Assembly (NCBI GenBank): GCA_965370955.1
Contig: CBDUWP010000010.1
Location: 1 to 24,022, forward strand
DNA from: CBDUWP01 sp965370955
GTDB taxonomy: Bacteria; Planctomycetota; Phycisphaerae; Sedimentisphaerales; Anaerobacaceae
Reading direction: 5' to 3'
Length of the DNA stretch: 24,022 bases
Shown: positions 1-8,355 of the stretch, in pieces
Numbering within the stretch: the stretch's first letter is position 1
How the letters are laid out: every line of letters starts with the position of its first letter
The notes under the pieces: model-generated
Database searches by the model: none
Seen by the model: only the letters and a program-made list of their open reading frames with translations
Told to the model about the DNA's origin: nothing
Translations under genes and position numbers: made by a program

Positions 1-336
1 CCAAACGAAGAAAAAAAACGTGAAAAATTGATGCAGGAAACCTTTCAGTTAAGCCAAATCATTCTGCAGCAAAAAGAACTGCCAAAAAAATCATCGCTAG
101 AACCTTTAAGCTATGAAGATTTGCAAAATATGGTTATAAAATATCTCGTTCACATGTCCAATGGTCAGCTCGACCAAGCAAAAAATCTAATAGAACAAAT
201 AGCCGGTAATAGTGACCAAACAAGTGAAATACTCGACAAAATTTCCTTTAATCAAATCACAAATCAAGAATTAGACTCTCTGCCGCCGCAAGTTTTGGCT
301 ACATTTATAAGGCAACTGAGAAACTATATCAGCTAA
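1..336 (+). CDS. C-terminal part of an unrecognised protein (5' truncated by the window)
   Basis: The frame is open from base 1 and stops with TAA at 334-336, so about 111 C-terminal residues are visible and the true start lies upstream of the window. The piece is hydrophilic, rich in Gln, Leu, Glu and Lys, and looks all-helical. It starts with a charged stretch (EEKKREKL) and ends FIRQLRNYIS. There is no signal peptide, membrane segment, cysteine motif or catalytic motif in what can be seen. I do not recognise a family. A TTG (28) and ATG (31) exist in frame, but the coding frame continues upstream without a stop and no ribosome-binding site precedes them, so they are unlikely to be the start. 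The next gene begins 209 bp downstream on the same strand. Confidence 0.6.
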   Translation, partial: PNEEKKREKLMQETFQLSQIILQQKELPKKSSLEPLSYEDLQNMVIKYLVHMSNGQLDQAKNLIEQIAGNSDQTSEILDKISFNQITNQELDSLPPQVLATFIRQLRNYIS

Positions 337-418
337 TACAAAAGTCCCATAACGTCACTCGTGAACAAATATATATCCCCAACCAAACCTGCATATCATA
401 AACCATAAAAACATCATT

Positions 419-525
419 TTTTACGAAATTTTAGTGATTTTAAGCCTTAAAATTTTGTAATCACCCAATTGTTTCTTAAGCTTTGACTGTATGGTACTAA
501 CTTAAACAGGAAAATTTTACGAAAT
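419..525. repeat. 11-nt direct repeat TTTTACGAAAT, two copies
   Basis: TTTTACGAAAT occurs at 419-429 and again at 515-525, 96 bp apart, within the 209-bp gap before the glycosyltransferase gene. The second copy ends just before that gene's ribosome-binding site (GGAG at 533-536). It could be an operator pair, but in such AT-rich DNA chance is a real alternative. Confidence 0.3.
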
Positions 526-545
526 ACTACTCGGAGTAACTTGCT

Positions 546-2342
546 ATGGTAAAAGGAACAACATTTGTACATGTCACGCATGAAGCCACTGACAAAATTG
601 GCGGTATCGGTGCAGTTTTAGAGGGATTTTTCACTAGCGAAATCTATCTGAAAAACGTAGCCAGATCAATTTTAGTCGGACCTCTCTTCACTACCGAAGG
701 CCCAGTGCAAAATAGATTAGGCGACGATGGCGAGGTTTTATACTCATCAATCGACGGCTATATCAATACAGGCTATTCGTCAGCTTTCAAAAAAATCGAA
801 AGCGTTTATGAAACAGCTATCGTTTACGGACGCCGTACATTTGTTGATCCAGAAACAGGTATAAAAAGCCAACCAGAAGTTTTACTTGTTGACGTGAGAT
901 ATATCAACGAATCAAAAATAAATGAATTCAAAGAAATAATGTTTGAACAATTTGGCATAGAAAGCAACCAATACGAGCATATCTGGGAATATGAACAATA
1001 TGTTCGCTTGGCACCTGTCGCAATTGCGGCACTAAAAGCTATCGATACCTTACACTCTGAAACAACAATTTTCGCCCACGAATTTATGGGAATGCCAACT
1101 GCTCTGGCGGCGATAGCGGATCCGGAATGCAATTTCAAAACGGTTTTTCACGCTCACGAAGTAGCACCAATAAGAAGCATTGTTGAAAAGAACTCCGGCC
1201 ACGATACAATGTTTTATAATGCTATGCAAAAAGGCCAAGCGGGACATCAATATGTCGACGAAGTCTTCGGGGATCAAAATCATTATTTCAAACATCCGCT
1301 CGTAAAAGCCAGCCGTTTTTGTGACACAATTTTGGCTGTCGGCGATTATGTGGCTCAGGAACTAAAATTTCTAGGGTCAGAATTTGATAACATTAACATA
1401 AACGTTGTCTACAACGGCATACCATCCTATCATACAGAGATGGGTGAAAAAGCTGCATCACGCCAACGATTACAGACCTATTGCAATAATTTGCTCGGCT
1501 ATAAACCCGATTATATTTTCACTCATGTCACTAGGCTCGTACAAAGCAAAGGCCTGTGGCGGGACTTAAAAATCCTAGAACACATGGAAACAGAGTTCAG
1601 GACAGAAAATAAAACAGGCGTCATGTTTTTGCTCTCTACCGAAGTAGCCAAGAGAAATCCATCAGAAATCCAAAGGATGGAACAGCAATACAATTGGCCT
1701 GTCGTTCACAGAGAAGGACATTGCGATCTGTCCGGAGGTGAAGCTAATTTCTACGAACAAATACAACTATTTAATGCTAAAAGTCGAAATATCAAAATCG
1801 TTTTCATAAATCAGTTCGGATTTACACGTAAGCTTTGTGGAAATAAAATGCCGGAAGAAATGAGCTTTATGGATATCCGCAGAGGTTCTGATGTTGAGTT
1901 TGGCTTAAGCATTTACGAGCCGTTCGGAATCGCACAACTTGAACCATTAACTTTCGGAAGCATTTGCGTTGTTACCAATGTTTGTGGCTGCGCCGGCTTT
2001 GTCAATGATACGACAGGTAACAAAACTGTCAAAAATGTCATCATCGCCGATTATACAGACCTCAGCCATAGCGGATTTTCACAGACACAGGACCCTCTCA
2101 CGATAGACCAATATGTAAGGGAGCAAACAGAGGCAACTGTTAGCGCGAAAATTGCAATGCAAATATGCTCAAGATTGCCTAACGATATGTTTGATTTCGA
2201 GGAACTCGTCAAAACTGGTTACAATCTCGCTAAAAATATGAGCTGGGATCAAGTGGTAAAAAAATATCTCTTGCCAGCTCTAAAGTCAAGTCAATCTAAA
2301 ATAGAAACAGTTGACCAAATACCAGCAAAAATGATCCATTGA
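546..2342 (+). CDS. Glycogen/starch-synthase-like GT-B glycosyltransferase
   Basis: This 598-residue protein has the two hallmarks of retaining GT-B enzymes. Near the N-terminus is a K-x-G-G nucleotide-sugar motif (K17-I-G-G20, followed by IGAV), as in GT5 glycogen synthases. In the C-terminal Rossmann lobe is an E-x7-E motif, EPFGIAQLE at residues 458-466. The expected role is transfer of glucose from ADP- or UDP-glucose to an alpha-glucan in the cytoplasm. It is longer than typical bacterial GlgA (about 480 residues), and the E-x7-E form is more like GT4/GT3 enzymes than classical GlgA, so the exact donor and product are uncertain and no symbol is given. There is no signal peptide. The ATG at 546 follows GGAG at 533-536 with a 9-nt spacer. 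It stands 86 bp upstream of coaE; no terminator is visible between them. Confidence 0.8.
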   Translation: MVKGTTFVHVTHEATDKIGGIGAVLEGFFTSEIYLKNVARSILVGPLFTTEGPVQNRLGDDGEVLYSSIDGYINTGYSSAFKKIESVYETAIVYGRRTFVDPETGIKSQPEVLLVDVRYINESKINEFKEIMFEQFGIESNQYEHIWEYEQYVRLAPVAIAALKAIDTLHSETTIFAHEFMGMPTALAAIADPECNFKTVFHAHEVAPIRSIVEKNSGHDTMFYNAMQKGQAGHQYVDEVFGDQNHYFKHPLVKASRFCDTILAVGDYVAQELKFLGSEFDNININVVYNGIPSYHTEMGEKAASRQRLQTYCNNLLGYKPDYIFTHVTRLVQSKGLWRDLKILEHMETEFRTENKTGVMFLLSTEVAKRNPSEIQRMEQQYNWPVVHREGHCDLSGGEANFYEQIQLFNAKSRNIKIVFINQFGFTRKLCGNKMPEEMSFMDIRRGSDVEFGLSIYEPFGIAQLEPLTFGSICVVTNVCGCAGFVNDTTGNKTVKNVIIADYTDLSHSGFSQTQDPLTIDQYVREQTEATVSAKIAMQICSRLPNDMFDFEELVKTGYNLAKNMSWDQVVKKYLLPALKSSQSKIETVDQIPAKMIH

Positions 2343-2370
2343 GTTTTAAAAAATATATCTATTTGCTATC

Positions 2371-2399
2371 TTGACCACAACAGATTATGCCATTAAAAT
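2371..2399 (+). promoter_or_regulatory. Sigma70-type promoter for coaE
   Basis: A -35 box TTGACC (2371-2376) and -10 box TAAAAT (2394-2399) are separated by 17 bp. Transcription would begin near 2406. The upstream in-frame ATG at 2387 lies inside this promoter, so the promoter, if real, favours the internal coaE start at 2429. Confidence 0.5.
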
Positions 2400-2428
2400 A
2401 CCCTGCTGTGAACACATGTAAGAAAAAA

Positions 2429-3001
2429 ATGGTTATCGGTATTTTAGGCGGCATCGGCTCAGGCAAAACTACTGTAGCTAATTGCTTTCAAAGCTTGGGC
2501 TGTCGAGTAATATCAGCGGACAAATTAGCTCATGAATTTTTGACACAAACACCTGTTATAGAACAGCTTGTAAAAAAATTTGGGGCCAAAATAACCTCTG
2601 ACAATAAAATTGACCGCAGCCAACTAGCAAAGATAGCTTTTGCCAGCGAAGACAATCTTTCCTATCTCAACAAAACACTTCACCCTTTAGTATTAGGTAA
2701 AGTTGAGGATTTGATGGAGCAATATCAAGGCGATCCAGAAGCAAAAGCCATTGTTCTTGACCTGCCGCTTTTGATGGAAATTGATTGGCATAAGCGATGT
2801 GACAAGCTGATTTTTGTCGATAGTACAGTTGAAAATCGGTTAAAAAGAACTTCTATTAGTGCAAAGCAGCTAAAAATTAGAGAAAATTTCCAAATTTCAC
2901 TGGACAGCAAGGTTTCTATCGCCGATGATACAGTCGTTAACAACTCAGATATATTTACCTTAACCAAGCAAGTCAAAAATGTTTTTTTCAAACTAATCTA
3001 G
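2429..3001 (+). CDS. coaE: Dephospho-CoA kinase
   Basis: CoaE catalyses the last step of coenzyme A synthesis, ATP-dependent phosphorylation of the 3'-hydroxyl of dephospho-CoA, in the cytoplasm. The protein opens with the family P-loop, GGIGSGKT, at residues 7-14, followed by the conserved SADKLAHEFL region and an LDLPLLME stretch typical of the CoA-binding domain; 190 residues is near the usual 200. An in-frame ATG 14 codons upstream (2387) would add MPLKYPAVNTCKKK, but it lies between the -35 and -10 boxes of a good promoter and has no ribosome-binding site. The 2429 start places the P-loop where family members have it, though its own Shine-Dalgarno (TAAGA) is weak. The gene is followed by rho 266 bp downstream. 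Confidence 0.9.
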   Translation: MVIGILGGIGSGKTTVANCFQSLGCRVISADKLAHEFLTQTPVIEQLVKKFGAKITSDNKIDRSQLAKIAFASEDNLSYLNKTLHPLVLGKVEDLMEQYQGDPEAKAIVLDLPLLMEIDWHKRCDKLIFVDSTVENRLKRTSISAKQLKIRENFQISLDSKVSIADDTVVNNSDIFTLTKQVKNVFFKLI

Positions 3002-3010
3002 CTTAAGTTT

Positions 3011-3028
3011 TTGCGTTATGTTACGCAA
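3011..3028 (+). terminator. Small hairpin after coaE, weak terminator candidate
   Basis: TTGCGT (3011-3016) and ACGCAA (3023-3028) form a perfect 6-bp stem with a 6-nt loop, 10 bases after the coaE stop codon. It is followed by TGTTGTTGTTTC rather than a clean T run, so intrinsic termination would be inefficient. It may only protect the mRNA end. Confidence 0.25.
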
Positions 3029-3051
3029 TGTTGTTGTTTCGGGCGGGAGTT

Positions 3052-3080
3052 TGTTATCACCTTAAAAAGGTGTTTATATT
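3052..3080 (+). promoter_or_regulatory. Candidate rho promoter with a palindrome in its spacer
   Basis: TTGTTA (3052-3057) and TTATAT (3075-3080) are spaced by 17 bp. The spacer is almost filled by a perfect inverted repeat, CACCTT-AAA-AAGGTG (3058-3072). A protein bound there would cover the promoter, so this looks like a possible operator. Transcription from here would give rho a leader of about 180 nt containing the hairpin at 3116-3155. Confidence 0.35.
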
Positions 3081-3115
3081 CTATAAAAAATCAATTCTTG
3101 TTTGAGCTTATCAAT

Positions 3116-3155
3116 AAACCGCTCTTATTTTCATTTTTTCCTTTAGCGGTTTTTT
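3116..3155 (+). terminator. Terminator-like hairpin in the rho leader
   Basis: AAACCGCT (3116-3123) pairs with AGCGGTTT (3145-3152) in a perfect 8-bp stem with a pyrimidine-rich 21-nt loop, and the T run continues to 3155. It is either a late terminator for coaE or an attenuator in the rho leader. The loop is larger than in most strong terminators. Confidence 0.5.
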
Positions 3156-3267
3156 AAGATATCAACTTTACTGTATAAAGAGTTGTATGTTAGCAAGTTT
3201 TTAGAAAAAAGATTGCATTACTTTAGAAAATTTATATTTTTAGGATTCAAAAAATCAAGGAGTAGAA

Positions 3268-4707
3268 ATGGCAAGTGACACAAATAAAGATATCGAAAAA
3301 AGTCCAAAATCAAAAAAAAGCTCTAACGTAAAAAAGAGTCAAGAAACCAAAGTCAAAGCTAACGACAAGAGCCCGGAGAAAAAAACTTCCAAAAAGCCGA
3401 GAAAAAAAGATTCAACTCACGCTAAATATGAGAAAGTTAAAAAAGGCAGTCTTTATCTAACAGATTTACAAAAACTCACCGTCCCAGAACTTCACAAAAT
3501 AGCCCGTGAAGAAAATATACAAGAATTCAACGCTCTCAAGAAACAAAACCTCATATTCAGAATACTAAAAGAAAGAATTCAACAAAATGGCCTTCTTTAT
3601 GGCGAAGGAGTTTTAGAGGTATTACCTGACGGTTATGGCTTTTTGCGAAACACCAATTACATGTATCTCTCGTCCCCTGACGATATTTATGTTTCGCCCT
3701 CTCAGGTAAGGCGTTTTGGCCTGCGAACTGGCAACATAGTTTCCGGCCAAATTCGTCCGCCCAAAGATTCTGAAAAATATTTTGCTCTTCTGCGTGTCGA
3801 AGCGGTAAATTTCGAGGACCCTGACCAACTAGCTGACAAAACTGTTTTTAGCGACCTGACTCCTCTGCATCCAGAAGAAAGAATGTTCCTTGAGACAACA
3901 TCGCAAGAGCTCAGCACTCGCATCATTGATATGGCTACCCCTATCGGCAAAGGCCAACGCGGCTTGATCGTTGCTCCTCCGAGAACAGGTAAAACCGTAC
4001 TTTTGCAAAAAATGGCTAACGCCATCAGCACCAATAATCCAGAGATCAAATTGATCGTCCTCTTGATTGACGAACGTCCAGAGGAAGTGACAGAGATGCA
4101 ACGCAAGACAGCTGAGGACGTCGAAGTCATCAGCTCAACATTTGATGAGCCAGCAACACGTCACTGCCAAGTTGCTGAAATCGTTATCGAAAAAGCTAAG
4201 CGTATGGTGGAATACGGCCAAGATGTCGTTATACTGCTAGACTCCATAACGCGACTAGCCCGAGCCTACAATACAGTAATGCCTCACTCAGGCAAAATCT
4301 TGACAGGTGGTGTTGACGCAGGGGCAATGCAGATGCCTAAAAAATTCTTCGGAGCTGCCAGAAATGTCGAATTCGGCGGAAGTCTCTCGATTTTCGCAAC
4401 TGCACTGGTCGACACAGGATCAAAAATGGATGAGGTTATTTTCGAGGAATTCAAAGCAACCGGTAACATGGAACTTCATCTGGACAGGCGAATGGTTGAC
4501 CGTCGAACATGGCCGGCAATCGATATCGGCAGAAGCGGAACAAGACGTGAGGAACTGCTGCTCGACGAGCGGGAAGTTAAATTGATTTATCGTTTGAGAA
4601 AAGTCTTAAGCGAACTAAACCCAGTCGAAGCAATCGAACTCCTAAAAAGCCGACTTGCAAAATGTAAAAGCAACGTGGAATTTTTGATGTCGATGACCCT
4701 AGATTAA
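3268..4707 (+). CDS. rho: Transcription termination factor Rho
   Basis: Rho is the hexameric RNA-dependent ATPase/helicase that releases transcripts from RNA polymerase. Domains in order: a lysine/serine-rich, probably disordered N-terminal extension (about residues 1-55, full of KKSSNVKK-type runs); the Rho N-terminal helical domain (LTDLQKLTVPELHKIAREEN); a cold-shock-like primary RNA-binding domain (GEGVLEVLPDGYGFLR); then the RecA-like ATPase with Walker A APPRTGKT at 236-243, Walker B VVILLDSITRLARAYN, and the R/Q-loop region RRMVDRRTWPAIDI. At 479 residues it is about 60 longer than E. coli Rho, the excess being the basic extension. The ATG at 3268 follows AAGGAG (3257-3262) with a 5-nt spacer. 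An intrinsic terminator follows the gene. Confidence 0.97.
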   Translation: MASDTNKDIEKSPKSKKSSNVKKSQETKVKANDKSPEKKTSKKPRKKDSTHAKYEKVKKGSLYLTDLQKLTVPELHKIAREENIQEFNALKKQNLIFRILKERIQQNGLLYGEGVLEVLPDGYGFLRNTNYMYLSSPDDIYVSPSQVRRFGLRTGNIVSGQIRPPKDSEKYFALLRVEAVNFEDPDQLADKTVFSDLTPLHPEERMFLETTSQELSTRIIDMATPIGKGQRGLIVAPPRTGKTVLLQKMANAISTNNPEIKLIVLLIDERPEEVTEMQRKTAEDVEVISSTFDEPATRHCQVAEIVIEKAKRMVEYGQDVVILLDSITRLARAYNTVMPHSGKILTGGVDAGAMQMPKKFFGAARNVEFGGSLSIFATALVDTGSKMDEVIFEEFKATGNMELHLDRRMVDRRTWPAIDIGRSGTRREELLLDEREVKLIYRLRKVLSELNPVEAIELLKSRLAKCKSNVEFLMSMTLD

Positions 4708-4720
4708 ACATTATTGCCGC

Positions 4721-4749
4721 TTTACAACAAACTTATATTTGATTAGAAT
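4721..4749 (+). promoter_or_regulatory. Candidate valS promoter
   Basis: TTTACA (4721-4726) and TAGAAT (4744-4749) have a 17-bp spacer. The predicted start, near 4756, falls inside the left arm of the rho terminator stem (4752-4760), so a valS transcript would lack part of that stem and could escape termination. Confidence 0.45.
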
Positions 4750-4751
4750 TC

Positions 4752-4780
4752 AAGGCTGGCCGTATGTGCCGGCCTTTTTT
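4752..4780 (+). terminator. Intrinsic terminator of rho
   Basis: AAGGCTGGC (4752-4760) pairs with GCCGGCCTT (4768-4776), nine base pairs including one T-G wobble, with a 7-nt loop, followed by an uninterrupted T run to 4780. It lies 44 bp after the rho stop codon and 33 bp before valS. Confidence 0.85.
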
Positions 4781-4812
4781 ATTAAATTCCAGAGCAGAAC
4801 AGGATTACGAAT

Positions 4813-7755
4813 ATGCAGGATATATCCAAAACATATCAACCAAAAAATGTCGAGGCCGAAGCCATCGCAACATGGGCTAAAGGCAATCATTTTCACTGCG
4901 AACCCAGCCAAAATAAAGATTCTTATACAATCGTTATTCCGCCGCCAAATGTCACTGCCGCTCTGCATCTCGGTCATGCTTTGAACAACACATTGCAAGA
5001 TATCTTGATTCGCTTTCGCAGAATGCAAGGTTACAATACTCTGTGGATGCCCGGCACCGATCATGCAGGAATAGCGACGCAAACAGTGGTCGAAAAACGT
5101 ATTCTTGCCGAACAAGGGAAACGTCGAACGGATTTTACACGCGAAGAGTTTATCGACAAAATCAAATCATGGAAAGACACCTACGAAACACAAATTTTAG
5201 GCCAATTAAAAGCGATGGGCTGCTCATGCGATTGGCAGCGAACACGTTTCACTATGGATGAAGTCTGCGCGAAAGCTGTACGGGCAAATTTCATGAAGCT
5301 GTTTAGAGACGGGCTGATCTATCGCGGCAAACGGCTGGTAAACTGGGATCCGGCAACGCAAACCGTTTTGGCTGACGATGAAGTTGAGCATGAAATAGTA
5401 CATGGCCATTTCTGGTATATGTCGTATCCTTTGACCAAGCCTGTCGAAATAAATGGCGAAATAGTAGAGCATGTCACTGTCGCAACAACAAGGCCGGAAA
5501 CTATGCTGGGTGATACAGCTATTGCCATGAATCCATCAGACAAACGTGCGAAATATCTCGTTGGAAAAACCGTTCGACTGCCAATAGTTGGCAGAATAAT
5601 CCCAATCGTCTCTGATGAACATGTCGTGCTGCCAAATCCAGAAAGTGATGACGATAAAGCTAAATTCAGCACAGGCTTTTTGAAAGTCACGCCAGCTCAC
5701 GATCCAGACGATTGGCAAATCGGGCTGCGCCATAATCTCGATGTAATAAATATCATGGCACCAGACGGCTCAATAAGTGATAAATACGGCTGGGAAGATT
5801 GCGATTGTCCTGAAGCTCAAAACCTTTTAGGCCTTGACCGCTTCGAAGCTAGAAAAGCAATCGTCGAATGGTTCAAGCTTGAAAAACTTTTAGCAGATGT
5901 TAAAGATTACGCCCATCCGGTTGGTCATAGCTATCGAAGTCACGTACCAATAGAGCCATATCTATCTGACCAATGGTATATCGCCGTCAAAAAACCTATC
6001 GAGAGTTTAGCTGAAAAATTCGGCACTGGTTTAATTGACAATACCGATGTCCCGCTAAATTCGCTAGCAGGTCTAGCACTAAAACCGTTGCTGGATAAAA
6101 AAATTAAATTCACGCCAGATAGATACAGTAAAACATATCAAAATTGGCTCGAAAACCTCCGCGACTGGCCAATCAGCCGTCAATTATGGTGGGGACATCA
6201 AATACCAATATGGTCAAAAGAAGGAGAAAAATCTCAACTTCAAACATACTTATCATCGGTCGCAGCCGATAAAGACACATATTTTATCAATAAAACTGAA
6301 GACGGCTATGTTGCTTATATATGTATAGGGCAAGATGATGAGGCTCTTATTGAAAAATTAAATAATGACGGTTTCACCCAAGATCCTGACGTGCTTGACA
6401 CGTGGTTTAGCTCTGCCCTGTGGCCTTTTAGCACTTTAGGATGGCCGGACGAAACCGCTGAAATGAAATCTTTTTATCCCGGTAATGTCCTCTGTACCGC
6501 AAGAGAAATTATCACCCTGTGGGTTTCACGAATGGTAATGATGGGCCAATATTGTGTTGGTGACATACCGTTTAGTGACATATATATTCACGCAATGATT
6601 CAGGATGGTCAAGGCCGAAAAATGTCTAAAAGTCTCGGTAACGGTATTGATCCCTTGATCATTATCGATAGCCATGGGGCTGACGCAATGCGATTCACGA
6701 TCGCCACCATGATCACTGACACGCAAGATATCCGTATGCCGATCGAGACGATAAAATTGCCTGACGGGCGAGAGATTAATTCATCGCTAAAATTTGATAT
6801 TGGCCGCAATTTCTGCAATAAGCTATGGAACGGCTGCCGCTTTGTCATGATGAACCTAGAAGATATTGACCCTAGCCAATTCGATAAAACAAAACTCAAA
6901 ACAATCGATAAATGGATACTATCCAAGCTAGCTAGAACAATTTCCAATGTAACCGGCTCACTGGATAATTTCAAATATAGCGAGCCATTAAACGATATTT
7001 ACAAGTTTTTCTGGAACGATTTTTGTGACTGGTATGTAGAATGGGCGAAACCTCGTCTGCAAGATGAGACTGATAAAGCCACTGTTCAAAGTGTTTTGGC
7101 TTTTGTGCTGGATCAGACACTGCGACTTCTGCATCCGTTTGTTCCATTTGTAACAGAGAGCATGTTTGCCAAGCTAAACGAAATTGTATCTTCGAGATCA
7201 TTACAAGGTTTAGCTGAAGCGACTTCTAGTAACGCCCTCGTTATAGCAAATTGGCCCGGCGACATCAGCCATTTAATTGATAGTGACATCGAAGAGGAGA
7301 TCATCGATATTCAAACAGCAATAAAAGCTATTAGGGATATTCGCAGCAAATATAACATCGCTCCATCAGAAAAAAAAATAGCTTCCGCAACAGGGACAGG
7401 CCACGTTATTGCAACCCTCACCAATAACAGCCAACTGATTACTTATCTGGCCAACTTGTCTGAACTTATCATCGAAAAAAATGTTAAAACACCGGAAAAT
7501 GCCGCGACCGCTATTTGCGGCCATATGCAGATTTTCCTGCACGATGCAATAAATGTTCAACAAGAACTAGCTAGATTAGAAAAGCAGAAGATACAGATCG
7601 AAAAAGGCAAATCTACTGTCGAAGCCAAGCTGAATAATGAAAATTTTACCAATCGAGCAAAACCTGAAGTTGTCGCAGGAGCCAGAGAAAAACTTGATGA
7701 ATTAACGCAGCAATTAAAGATCATCGCCGAACATATCAACCAGCTCAAATCATAA
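4813..7755 (+). CDS. valS: Valyl-tRNA synthetase
   Basis: This cytoplasmic class I aminoacyl-tRNA synthetase charges tRNA-Val with valine and edits misactivated threonine. Over 980 residues the full architecture is present: Rossmann domain with the HIGH-type signature HLGH at 52-55 (context PPNVTAALHLGHALN); the inserted CP1 editing domain with VATTRPETMLGDTAIA; the DWPISRQLWWGHQIP region; the KMSKS loop at 603-607 (GRKMSKSLGNGIDP); the anticodon-binding helical domain with FFWNDFCDWYVEWAKPRL; and a C-terminal charged coiled coil (about 910-980) that contacts tRNA. AGGA at 4801-4804 precedes the ATG by 8 nt. The gene converges with lspA, with only 18 bp between the two stops and no clear terminator there. 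Confidence 0.97.
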   Translation: MQDISKTYQPKNVEAEAIATWAKGNHFHCEPSQNKDSYTIVIPPPNVTAALHLGHALNNTLQDILIRFRRMQGYNTLWMPGTDHAGIATQTVVEKRILAEQGKRRTDFTREEFIDKIKSWKDTYETQILGQLKAMGCSCDWQRTRFTMDEVCAKAVRANFMKLFRDGLIYRGKRLVNWDPATQTVLADDEVEHEIVHGHFWYMSYPLTKPVEINGEIVEHVTVATTRPETMLGDTAIAMNPSDKRAKYLVGKTVRLPIVGRIIPIVSDEHVVLPNPESDDDKAKFSTGFLKVTPAHDPDDWQIGLRHNLDVINIMAPDGSISDKYGWEDCDCPEAQNLLGLDRFEARKAIVEWFKLEKLLADVKDYAHPVGHSYRSHVPIEPYLSDQWYIAVKKPIESLAEKFGTGLIDNTDVPLNSLAGLALKPLLDKKIKFTPDRYSKTYQNWLENLRDWPISRQLWWGHQIPIWSKEGEKSQLQTYLSSVAADKDTYFINKTEDGYVAYICIGQDDEALIEKLNNDGFTQDPDVLDTWFSSALWPFSTLGWPDETAEMKSFYPGNVLCTAREIITLWVSRMVMMGQYCVGDIPFSDIYIHAMIQDGQGRKMSKSLGNGIDPLIIIDSHGADAMRFTIATMITDTQDIRMPIETIKLPDGREINSSLKFDIGRNFCNKLWNGCRFVMMNLEDIDPSQFDKTKLKTIDKWILSKLARTISNVTGSLDNFKYSEPLNDIYKFFWNDFCDWYVEWAKPRLQDETDKATVQSVLAFVLDQTLRLLHPFVPFVTESMFAKLNEIVSSRSLQGLAEATSSNALVIANWPGDISHLIDSDIEEEIIDIQTAIKAIRDIRSKYNIAPSEKKIASATGTGHVIATLTNNSQLITYLANLSELIIEKNVKTPENAATAICGHMQIFLHDAINVQQELARLEKQKIQIEKGKSTVEAKLNNENFTNRAKPEVVAGAREKLDELTQQLKIIAEHINQLKS

Positions 7756-7773
7756 TTGGCGGTATTGATGGCA

Positions 7774-8337
7774 TCATGAATCTTGAGATTTTTGGCTATG
7801 TTTTTCGCTATATAGATCGCAAAAGCTCAAGAGAATAATGATTCCCACTCCAATGCACAGCATGCTATCGGCGATATTAAAAACAGGCCAAATTTTACCG
7901 GGCCAATAGTAAACCCTCACCTCGATAAAATCTCTAACTAGCCCATCATTAAAAATCCTGTCATAAAGATTTCCAACAATGCCGGCAGCTAAAAAACCAA
8001 AAGCCATAATCATAATACCAGAATGTTTGACAAACAAAAAAATCCCAAAAATAACAAAAATCGCAATTACAGAAATGCCTATCAAAACGCCTTGTTGGCC
8101 AGCTGCCATATTGAAAGCAGCTCCGTCATTTAAGGTGGTGACAAAGCGAATAAAATCGCCCAAAATAGGTATCGATAAATTTTGTGAATTCTGAACCATT
8201 TCAAATACAACGTCTTTGGTCCACAAATCAGCAATTGCGCCAATGACAAAAATACTCAAAAAAATTATCCAGCCTTGTTTGGTGACTGATATTTTGAAAT
8301 TTTTGGCGTAAAATTTTTCTTTGATAAACTTAATCAC
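7774..8337 (-). CDS. lspA: Lipoprotein signal peptidase (signal peptidase II)
   Basis: LspA is an inner-membrane aspartyl protease that cleaves the signal peptide in front of the lipidated cysteine of prolipoproteins. The protein shows the expected four hydrophobic helices and family motifs: ADLWTK after the first helix, GNLYDR, the VRDF motif carrying the first catalytic Asp (D136 with this start) and FNIAD carrying the second (D157). The C-terminal tail is hydrophilic. It follows the TPR lipoprotein gene closely on the minus strand, so the two are presumably co-transcribed. Start choice: AGGTGA at 8351-8346 sits 8 nt before GTG at 8337, an ideal spacing, giving 187 residues. A longer form from GTG at 8349 overlaps that Shine-Dalgarno and would add only four residues (MTLL). 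Confidence 0.93.
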   Translation of the reverse strand: MIKFIKEKFYAKNFKISVTKQGWIIFLSIFVIGAIADLWTKDVVFEMVQNSQNLSIPILGDFIRFVTTLNDGAAFNMAAGQQGVLIGISVIAIFVIFGIFLFVKHSGIMIMAFGFLAAGIVGNLYDRIFNDGLVRDFIEVRVYYWPGKIWPVFNIADSMLCIGVGIIILLSFCDLYSEKHSQKSQDS

Positions 8338-8355
8338 AAGCAATGTCACCTATCG

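Noticed and set aside
426..464. AT-rich inverted repeats (AAATTTTA...TAAAATTT and GTGAT...ATCAC) after the first partial gene
   Set aside because: No T run follows, the stems are almost all A-T, and several overlapping foldings are possible; not convincing as a terminator or operator.
3702..4130. 142-codon minus-strand frame inside rho
   Set aside because: Shadow of the conserved Rho ATPase domain; low-complexity, no family features.
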